A stretch of DNA of 64,000 nucleotides, from the NCBI GenBank assembly GCA_947579605.1, contig OX388325.1:9977572-10041571 (forward strand), read 5' to 3'. The notes beneath the pieces are model-generated. The model did not search any database, had not been told where the DNA came from, and saw only the letters and a list, made by a program, of their open reading frames with translations. Below are positions 61,701 to 64,000 of the stretch, one piece after another. Position numbers and translations under genes: made by a program. The number at the start of each line of letters is the position of its first letter. The first letter of the stretch is position 1. This DNA comes from Athripsodes cinereus. Taxonomy: Eukaryota > Arthropoda > Insecta > Trichoptera > Leptoceridae.

Positions 61701-63616
61701 TTATATATGTTTATCGTCGGGTTAGTACCCATAATAATTCAAGAGTTTTTGTGTTTATACTGTGGAAGTACATTTTTTATCTAAATTAAGCAGAAATATA
61801 ATTAAACACTGTTAAATTTCCACTATGTTAGATATTAAATCCAAACATTTTCGCCTATGCTTGTAGGCATCTTCAGGGAGACTTGAACTTCAGGGATATA
61901 ATTAAAATAAAGAATATTAAATTTACGGAAAAATATATTTATTATTCATATTTAAAAACATATATTACATCTCTATGGTCATCAAGTAACATATTTCTAT
62001 GAATTGGTTTCTTTTTCTAGAATTCGTCGTGCGGCCCATTGGGTGGTGAACTTGCAGTATTTTGATTTCTTCATTATGATTGTGATCTCTCTCAGTTCCA
62101 TAGCTCTAGCTGCCGAGGATCCTGTAGAAGAGAAAAGTGCAAGGTAATATAATAACAAACATTCTCATTATACTGTTATTCTATATAACCATAATAAGGT
62201 ATTATATCCCAGGAACATTTTTTTTATATAATGTTGTCTGACATCTTAACATACGTCTACCTATGCTGAACGATCAATCTAAACAATTAATTATTCATAA
62301 ACTATTCTTAGCTTTGTCTATTCTCAATTCATAGTAAATCAATCCATATGACTTTTTTATTATTTAATCTATTCCAATCAATCAATTTAAATACAGAATA
62401 CAATATTATAATTATGTGATCATTTCCAAGTCAATCAATCAATCTATAGAATTAACTATTATTCAATGAATTCTAAGTCAATCAATGTATAGAATGAATC
62501 ATTATTCAAGCAATTCTAAGTCAATCAATCTATAGAATCAACTAATATCCAATCAATTCTAAGCAAATCAAGAACAGTTAAATTTTGTTTATTCAATCAA
62601 TCCATATGAAATTCAGTCAATTATAGCCAATCAATATATATTGTCCATAATTGTTTAATCAATTCTTAGTCAATAAATACAGTCAGTCATTATTCATTCA
62701 AAATTGATTTATTCAAATTGAGAAAACTTCACTCATAAAAACTGAATCAATTTACTTTAACAATATGGTAGGTATATCTTAAATCAATTCTAACATTATC
62801 CAAAGACAACTAATTACTAATTCTTTTTTGCTTGTTTTCAGAAATACAATTTTAAACTATTTTGATTACGCCTTTACCGGAGTGTTCACCATAGAAATGT
62901 TATTGAAGATAGTAGATTTGGGTATTGTACTGCATCCGGGTTCGTATCTCAGGGAATTCTGGAATATCATGGATGCCATTGTAGTTATATGTGCAGCAGT
63001 CAGCTTTGGTTTCGATATGATGTAAGTAACAATACATTTAAATTAAAATGAAACACAGTGTTTAGTAATATTACTGCGATTTAATTGATTTTTGAACCTG
63101 CTTTCAATAACCTCCGCTCTCATCATAAGGCAAATGTAAAATTAACATAACTTCGAGTTTTAGTTTGAGCTTATCCACTTCTAACTTGCTCACTTATTGA
63201 AAATATGATGATGGTATCTATATTATAGATTTACAAGATATTAGACATAGATATATTATTTAGCGATGAGGTATTCTCTCTGTGGCAATGAAAAAAATTG
63301 TTTTATCTCTTAATGTATTATTAATAAACAATTTTATTTCTAGGGGAGACAAGGGTAACTCAGGGTCAGCAAAGAACCTCTCAACCATCAAATCTTTGCG
63401 AGTGCTAAGAGTGTTACGTCCCTTGAAGACCATCAAGAGAGTGCCCAAGCTGAAGGCTGTGTTTGATTGTGTTGTGAACTCTTTAAAGAACGTTATAAAC
63501 ATTCTTATTGTGTATATATTGTTCCATTTCATCTTCGCTGTAATCGCTGTACAGTTATTTAATGGAAAGTTTTTTCATTGCACCGATTCGAGTAAATACA
63601 GCAAGAAGGAGTGCCA
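28615..63616 (+). CDS. cac: Voltage-gated calcium channel alpha-1 subunit, Cav2 type (cacophony), partial gene of 23 exons
   Basis: Pore-forming subunit of the presynaptic-type calcium channel: it opens on depolarisation and lets in the calcium that triggers transmitter release at insect synapses. All introns are GT-AG and all splice phases agree. Domain I, domain II and domain III up to S5 are present; selectivity-filter glutamates are in TMEGW (domain I) and TGEDW (domain II). One isoform spans about 967 residues, roughly half of the family's usual length. Cav2 identity rests on the near match of the N-terminal, S-segment and II-III loop text ([34 protein letters not shown]) to insect cacophony as I remember it. 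Two mutually exclusive exon pairs and a microexon are visible. Further 5' exons, if any, were not found; the 3' half is beyond the window. Confidence 0.97.
30157..30375 (+). mobile_element. LINE 3' fragment with GAAGAA tail
   Basis: Plus frame reads [20 protein letters not shown] then PPKRWRDSW, the end of a LINE ORF2, followed by AGAAGAAGAAGAAGAG. Confidence 0.75.
30478..30740 (-). mobile_element. LINE family A, 3' fragment
   Basis: Minus frame reads [39 protein letters not shown] and [13 protein letters not shown]; the 3' end CTGACGCCGTGTCCCAGGTG abuts a TACTATACTATA tail. Confidence 0.85.
31024..31156 (+). CDS. cac: cac exon: IS1 and IS1-IS2 linker
   Basis: Acceptor GTTTTAG, donor CTG/GTAAGA. 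Reads [20 protein letters not shown], then [13 protein letters not shown], the first transmembrane segment of domain I, and ends at QKL. Enters in phase 2 (AG/G) and leaves in phase 0. The open frame continues into the intron but has no conservation there. Confidence 0.97.
31308..31545 (+). repeat. SINE family 1 (antisense as written)
   Basis: CACGGCATATCTCACAAGTG to CCGATTGCTCCACGGG, full length, in the same direction as the 10294 copy, inside the IS1-IS2 intron. Confidence 0.8.
31546..32311. other. Intron, no repeat or exon recognised
   Basis: AT-rich sequence with no feature I can support. Confidence 0.5.
32312..32390 (+). repeat. SINE family 1 fragment
   Basis: CCACAAGTAGAGTAGCCAGT, TACTGCATGCAATAAACATA and AATCTCTCCGTG match the 3' part of the family. 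Confidence 0.6.
32568..32796. mobile_element. Hairpin element with 12-bp target duplication
   Basis: ATCAATGTGTTT at 32556-32567 and 32797-32808. Two arms of about 95 bp are almost perfect complements and meet near 32663: AAAATAAAACAGGTG, TTTATTTTGTGAGAGAGACG, CTTTCGTCTTATGAGGACAT. About 36 unpaired bases on the right end CACCGACACAGTGA. Related to 4936-5190. Confidence 0.9.
32872..33112 (-). repeat. SINE family 1, full length
   Basis: CCGTGGAGCATCCGGTAAAG to GATATGTCGTAATGGTATAG, in the direction opposite to the 31308 copy. Together the two copies could pair in the pre-mRNA across about 1.3 kb. Confidence 0.8.
33500..33639 (+). CDS. cac: cac exon: IS2-IS3
   Basis: Acceptor CTGTTACAG, donor ACAGG/GTAAGT. 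Reads [20 protein letters not shown], then [20 protein letters not shown]. Phase 0 in, phase 2 out, so the next exon must supply one base; both IS4 exons do. Confidence 0.97.
33817..34168. mobile_element. MITE with TA flanks between IS3 and IS4a exons
   Basis: TA then CGCCAGAGCGAAACTACACT on the left, AGTGTAGTCTCGCTCCCACG then TA on the right. A fragment of the same family (AAAGTTTCTTCAACAAAATT) is at 42265-42330. Confidence 0.7.
34752..34852 (+). CDS. cac: cac exon IS4-a: alternative voltage sensor
   Basis: 101 bp, reads (G)[18 protein letters not shown] then [18 protein letters not shown]4 carries six positive residues (R-R-R-R-K then R in VSRIPS). Acceptor GGTTATGAAG/G has a poor pyrimidine tract; donor A/GTAAGA is strong. 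It enters and leaves in the same phases as the exon at 36413. Using both or neither would shift the frame (205 or 0 bp against a required 2 modulo 3), so the two are mutually exclusive. A matching pair is known in Drosophila cac. Confidence 0.93.
34853..36412 (+). other. Intron between the two IS4 exons
   Basis: 1,560 bp, very AT-rich. Holds a 149-bp MITE at 34997-35145. From about 35840 to 36300 it is strongly T-rich with repeated TATCTTTAATTTCAT and TTTTGTTCCTT motifs, giving long pyrimidine stretches upstream of the second exon. Confidence 0.8.
34997..35145. mobile_element. Small MITE in the inter-IS4 intron
   Basis: Ends CATCCGAAAAACG and CGTTTTTTGGATG, flanked by TTA on the left and TAA on the right, as in PIF/Harbinger-type targets. 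Confidence 0.65.
36413..36516 (+). CDS. cac: cac exon IS4-b: alternative voltage sensor
   Basis: 104 bp, reads (G)[19 protein letters not shown] then [16 protein letters not shown]. Five positive residues in IS4; glycine replaces the sixth arginine of the other exon. Acceptor TTTCGTAACAG with a good upstream pyrimidine tract, donor CCCA/GTGAGT. It is the form closest to the common Cav sequence. The open frame before 36413 is intron. Confidence 0.96.
36517..38353 (+). other. cac intron
   Basis: A tRNA-like SINE scrap (AGGATCGAACCAAATACCTC) is at 36648 and a foldback at 37577-37669; the rest is AT-rich with no supported exon. Confidence 0.6.
37577..37669. mobile_element. Very short inverted-repeat element
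   Basis: AGCAGCCATATTCGAAACAC at the left and TAAGGCTGCT at the right, with CACATTTTGGCGTTATGTA facing TACATAACGTTAAAATGTG. Confidence 0.65.
38354..38509 (+). CDS. cac: cac exon: IS4-S5 linker, IS5, start of pore loop
   Basis: Acceptor CCCCCTCAG, donor AGAT/GTGAGT. Reads (S)[18 protein letters not shown], then [19 protein letters not shown]. It accepts either IS4 exon since both end with the A of AGC. Confidence 0.97.
38612..38840 (+). repeat. SINE family 1, old copy
   Basis: TATGGCATCTCCTACAAGTA, TTCAGGATGGTTGGC and ACTCGCAAACTTTTGG match in order but with many changes. Confidence 0.65.
39091..39311 (+). CDS. cac: cac exon: domain I pore loop and selectivity filter
   Basis: Acceptor AATGTTTTCAG, donor TATTGG/GTAAAA. 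Includes cysteine-bearing turret [17 protein letters not shown], then [20 protein letters not shown]. The glutamate of TMEGW is the first of the four EEEE filter residues. Confidence 0.97.
39822..40031. mobile_element. Short hAT-like element with 8-bp target duplication
   Basis: CTCTAAGC at 39814-39821 and 40032-40039. Starts CACTGTTCCGCAAACTTTTT and ends ACCAGTGTGCCGCGGCTG, degenerate hAT-type ends; 210 bp. Confidence 0.8.
40274..40377 (+). CDS. cac: cac exon: IS6
   Basis: Acceptor TATTTTTCAG, donor AGTGG/GTAAGT. Reads [20 protein letters not shown], then [15 protein letters not shown], the pore-lining sixth segment of domain I. Leaves in phase 2, to be completed by the A that begins either I-II exon. 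Confidence 0.97.
40547..40819. mobile_element. MITE copy 1 flanking I-II exon a
   Basis: GACCATTAAAGGATGAC and CACGTGACCTTTAATGGTC between TA dinucleotides. The 273-bp body is nearly identical to the copy at 42337 and in the same orientation. Confidence 0.9.
41056..41171 (+). CDS. cac: cac exon I-IIa: alternative beta-subunit site
   Basis: 116 bp, acceptor CCATGTAG/A preceded by a long T tract (40980-41035), donor GCAG/GTATTG. Reads [20 protein letters not shown], then [18 protein letters not shown]. In the alpha-interaction domain pattern QQxExxLxGYxxWI it keeps QQ, Y, W and I but has N for E, F for L and A for G, and it lacks the QxxER motif used by G-beta-gamma. Interchangeable in phase and length with the exon at 42991. 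Confidence 0.93.
41172..42990 (+). other. Intron between the two I-II exons, with repeated motif
   Basis: Between 41228 and 41940 the motif GACAATCTGGGTT recurs (41230, 41329, 41462, 41572, 41625, 41747 partial, 41925), part of it a decayed duplication of about 133 bp. AAACCCAGATT at 41440-41450 is the complement. A MITE copy follows at 42337-42621. Confidence 0.8.
42337..42621. mobile_element. MITE copy 2 flanking I-II exon a
   Basis: Same ends and orientation as 40547-40819, with TA on both sides; 285 bp, differing by small insertions. Confidence 0.9.
42991..43106 (+). CDS. cac: cac exon I-IIb: canonical beta-subunit and G-beta-gamma site
   Basis: 116 bp, acceptor TTTTTGTAG/A, donor GCGG/GTAAGT. 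Reads [20 protein letters not shown], then [18 protein letters not shown], and the next exon supplies E. This is an exact QQxExxLxGYxxWIxxxE alpha-interaction domain with an intact QxxER (QQLER) motif. Both exons being 116 bp (2 modulo 3), double inclusion or skipping shifts the frame. Confidence 0.97.
43357..43660 (+). mobile_element. LINE family A, 3' fragment
   Basis: [20 protein letters not shown] and [12 protein letters not shown] in the plus frame with stops; 3' end CTCTCTGCCTACCCCTCCTG, GGACAGGGCGTGAGGGTATA. Confidence 0.85.
43661..44135. other. Intron, nothing recognised
   Basis: AT-rich sequence ahead of the next exon. Confidence 0.5.
44136..44195 (+). CDS. cac: cac exon: I-II loop
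   Basis: 60 bp, acceptor TTTTTCAG, donor GAAG/GTATGG. Reads (E)[19 protein letters not shown], an acidic stretch directly after the alpha-interaction domain; its first codon completes the conserved glutamate. Confidence 0.92.
44196..45498 (+). other. Intron, extremely AT-rich
   Basis: ATTT run at 44270-44286 followed by a reversed retroposon-like end, then 44540-45300 of AAT/ATA-rich low-complexity DNA. No exon seen. Confidence 0.7.
45499..45603 (+). CDS. cac: cac exon: I-II loop, basic-acidic stretch
   Basis: Acceptor TTTTTCTAG, donor GATG/GTGAGA. Reads (A)[19 protein letters not shown] then [15 protein letters not shown]: a basic block followed by an acidic block. Ends in phase 1; it can join either the microexon at 47560 or the exon at 52136. 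Confidence 0.93.
45604..47559 (+). other. Intron, AT-rich
   Basis: A SINE family 1 scrap (AACAAACATGCAGGTTATCC) near 45835; otherwise no repeat or exon I can support. Confidence 0.5.
47560..47577 (+). CDS. cac: Probable cac 18-nt cassette microexon
   Basis: TTCCAAAGAAAAAGCAAG lies between a good acceptor (CACAAATGATTTCAG) and donor (AAG/GTATGG). Spliced between neighbours it adds VPKKKQ and keeps phase 1 on both sides, so inclusion or skipping leaves the frame intact. The added residues are basic, in the acidic part of the I-II loop. Assigned from splice signals and phase only. Confidence 0.5.
47578..50440 (+). other. Intron, AT-rich
   Basis: Nearly 3 kb with very low GC, many A and T runs, no recognisable repeat or exon. 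Confidence 0.6.
50455..50665 (+). mobile_element. LINE family C, 3' fragment
   Basis: GCCGGCGCACCCGGCAGAGC, GGAGAGACGATGGTCCTGGC, CGTTCCTATGACAACGACAT and a GATGAATGAATGAATA tail. Confidence 0.7.
50690..50950 (+). repeat. SINE family 1, old copy
   Basis: AACTGCTGCATGTAATAAAC, AGGTTGTCCTCTCTGTG and TTTTACAGTAGGACACT are in family order with much drift. Confidence 0.55.
50951..52135 (+). other. Intron, mostly unassigned
   Basis: A scrap of SINE family 1 (TTATCCCACTTGTGGGA) is at 51943. No exon seen before the acceptor at 52135. Confidence 0.5.
52136..52333 (+). CDS. cac: cac exon: end of I-II loop and IIS1
   Basis: Acceptor GAATATAG, donor TTGT/GTAAGT. Reads (G)[19 protein letters not shown], then [20 protein letters not shown], the first transmembrane segment of domain II. 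Confidence 0.97.
52480..52745 (+). repeat. SINE family 1, old copy
   Basis: AGCCGTCTTCTCCATGCCAA, GGCATTCAGGATTGGTGG and GAATGGGAGACCTGTTCTCT match the family in order. Confidence 0.6.
52819..53033 (+). CDS. cac: cac exon: IIS2-IIS4
   Basis: Acceptor TCTTTTAG, donor AAG/GTACGC. Reads [38 protein letters not shown] and [14 protein letters not shown], the domain II voltage sensor. Phase 2 in, 0 out. Confidence 0.97.
53034..53686 (+). other. cac intron
   Basis: AT-rich; no repeat or exon recognised. Confidence 0.5.
53687..53899 (+). CDS. cac: cac exon: IIS5 and start of domain II pore loop
   Basis: Acceptor TGTTTTCAG, donor TTTCAG/GTAATG. Reads [40 protein letters not shown], then [17 protein letters not shown] leading to the filter. 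Phase 0 both sides. Confidence 0.97.
54105..54230 (+). repeat. SINE family 2, 3' part
   Basis: GTATGTGTTTAGCCCATTAT, TTAGTACCCATAATACAAGA and GGAATTAGCCCAATCTGTGT match the family. Confidence 0.7.
54258..54422 (+). CDS. cac: cac exon: domain II filter and IIS6
   Basis: Acceptor TTATATAG, donor CAA/GTGAGT. Reads [20 protein letters not shown], then [20 protein letters not shown]. The glutamate of TGEDW is the second filter residue. Confidence 0.97.
54803..54859 (+). CDS. cac: cac exon: start of II-III loop
   Basis: 57 bp, acceptor ATTTTTCAG, donor CTTCAG/GTAATT. Reads [19 protein letters not shown], the acidic coil after IIS6 conserved in insect cacophony. Phase 0 both sides. Confidence 0.95.
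54860..57514 (+). other. cac intron with LINE A copy
   Basis: AT-rich apart from the LINE A fragment at 55676-56068. CACACACACACAC run at 54902. No exon seen. Confidence 0.6.
55676..56068 (-). mobile_element. LINE family A, longest fragment in the window
   Basis: Minus frame reads [40 protein letters not shown] and [15 protein letters not shown], shifts, and ends CTGCCTACCCCTCCTGGGAC in the sense direction, then a TATAGATAG tail. It extends furthest 5' of all copies. Confidence 0.88.
57515..57607 (+). CDS. cac: cac exon: II-III loop
   Basis: 93 bp, acceptor GGACCAATCAG, donor AGAAAG/GTAAAG. Reads [20 protein letters not shown], then [20 protein letters not shown] follows LQ of the previous exon as in insect orthologues. 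The acceptor has a weak pyrimidine tract, and frames either side of it are open, so the exact 5' edge rests on phase and similarity. Confidence 0.88.
58430..58620 (-). repeat. SINE family 1, old copy
   Basis: CAAGTTTTCAAGTGTCATAT, AATTTAGTGATGAAGGATGC, ACATGCAGCAGTTTGCTGAC and TACCTCACATGTG match in order. Confidence 0.6.
58984..59537. mobile_element. Large hairpin element with poly-T end and 14-bp target duplication
   Basis: TTTACGAAATCCTT at 58970-58983 and 59538-59551. A T run and about 50 unpaired bases are followed by arms of about 244 and 260 bp that mirror at 59277/59278 in GTGGTGTACACCAC. The left arm lacks about 17 bp present on the right (around GATTGGAGGTGG). Arms include GATCTGCGACCGGTTTCG and ACCATTCACGAGCAGAATA. 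Confidence 0.92.
59879..60163. mobile_element. Probable hAT-like element, imperfect 8-bp duplication
   Basis: Starts CAGGCGTAGGCAAACTTATG, ends GACTGTTTGCTTATCCCTG. Flanks GTTTATGC (59871-59878) and GCTTATGC (60164-60171) differ at one base. Confidence 0.7.
61384..61490 (+). CDS. cac: cac exon: II-III loop end
   Basis: Acceptor TCTGTTACAG, donor AATCC/GTGAGT. Reads [20 protein letters not shown], then [16 protein letters not shown], the strongly conserved lead-in to domain III. Phase 0 in, 2 out. Confidence 0.97.
61575..61745 (+). repeat. tRNA-derived SINE family 2 with intact B box
   Basis: GGTTCGATTCC at 61616-61626 is a perfect polymerase III B box in a tRNA-like head; CTGGGTCTGGGTGTTACATT and CGTCGGGTTAGTACCCATAA follow. 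Same family as the 5213 copy in opposite orientation. Confidence 0.75.
62021..62143 (+). CDS. cac: cac exon: IIIS1
   Basis: Acceptor CTTTTTCTAG, donor GCAAG/GTAATA. Reads (P)[19 protein letters not shown], then [20 protein letters not shown]. Phase 2 in and out. Confidence 0.97.
62144..62841 (+). other. cac intron with short tandem repeat
   Basis: At 62428-62570 three direct copies of a 43-47 bp unit containing AAGTCAATCAATCTATAGAA; related TCAATCAAT motifs spread on either side. Confidence 0.75.
62842..63021 (+). CDS. cac: cac exon: IIIS2-IIIS3
   Basis: Acceptor TTGTTTTCAG, donor GATAT GAT/GTAAGT. Reads (R)[39 protein letters not shown] and [20 protein letters not shown]. Confidence 0.97.
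63344..63616 (+). CDS. cac: cac exon: IIIS4-IIIS5 and start of domain III pore loop
   Basis: Acceptor ATTTCTAG, donor TGCCA/GTAAGT. Reads [40 protein letters not shown], then [20 protein letters not shown]. Voltage sensor and fifth segment of domain III. Last exon in the window; phase 2 out. Confidence 0.97.
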
Positions 63617-63737
63617 GTAAGTAACACTTTTACTTATTTTATATTCACATTCAAACACAGGTTATCTAGAAGACATTATGATAGTTTATCAGCTATAATC
63701 ACATCTGTGAAATAGAAAAAAAATTATAAACATTACT

Positions 63738-64000
63738 ATACTATCCTAAACCCTCATACCGTATCGGAAGTGAGGCCTTAGACAGAGAGAAACAAAGCCA
63801 TGTAGATCTTTTTTCTGTATTTAAACAATTTCTCATATACTCATGTCGATTTCTCTCACACAACACACGCCCGTTCTTGAGAATTTGATCCATGTGATCA
63901 AGTCACACGGTTCAGAGCTGCCTGCGCTTTCTCACCTCACACACCCTCTTTCATATAAGTATATCCTCTTTGTCGTCCTTATATCATCTATTTGTTCCAC
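63738..64000 (-). mobile_element. LINE family A, 3' fragment, cut by window edge
   Basis: CCCTCATACCGTATCGGAAG, TCTCATATACTCATGTCGAT, GAGAATTTGATCCATGTGAT and CACACCCTCTTTCATATAAG align with the 55676 copy; more decayed. Confidence 0.75.

Overview
The window is a piece of an AT-rich insect nuclear genome. The order cannot be fixed from the sequence; repeat content and TACCTA/AGGTAC-rich stretches hint at Lepidoptera, but that is a guess. The only clear host gene is the plus-strand gene for the pore-forming alpha-1 subunit of a Cav2-type voltage-gated calcium channel, the orthologue of Drosophila cacophony (cac). It enters at an exon at 28615 and runs off the right edge.

Bases 1-28600 hold no host exon I can support; they may lie upstream of the gene or inside a very long 5' intron. 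They contain the 5' half of a Ty3/Gypsy-like LTR retrotransposon (minus strand, open Gag-Pol frame) inserted into an RTE-like endonuclease fragment, LINE 3' tails, two SINE families, a nine-copy array of a 192-bp tandem repeat, terminal-inverted-repeat elements of piggyBac, hAT and TA-target types, and hairpin elements with 9-14 bp target-site duplications.

Bases 28615-63616 carry 23 exons of the channel, joined by matching splice phases. In order: N-terminus, domain I (S1 to S6), I-II loop, domain II (S1 to S6), II-III loop, domain III from S1 to past S5. The domain III pore, domain IV and C-terminus lie outside. About 967 residues of one isoform are present. Two exon pairs are mutually exclusive by reading frame: the IS4 voltage sensor (34752-34852 or 36413-36516) and the start of the I-II loop with the beta-subunit site (41056-41171 or 42991-43106). 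A probable 18-nt cassette microexon lies at 47560-47577. Together these predict at least four, perhaps eight, channel forms differing in voltage sensing, beta-subunit and G-beta-gamma contact, and loop length.

The introns are AT-rich and full of the same repeats as the left third. The observations most worth following are: the two exon pairs and the repeated intronic motif between the I-II pair; a group of six hairpin insertions that look retroposed rather than cut-and-paste; and a SINE family whose 3' end matches that of a co-resident LINE, suggesting it borrows that LINE's machinery.
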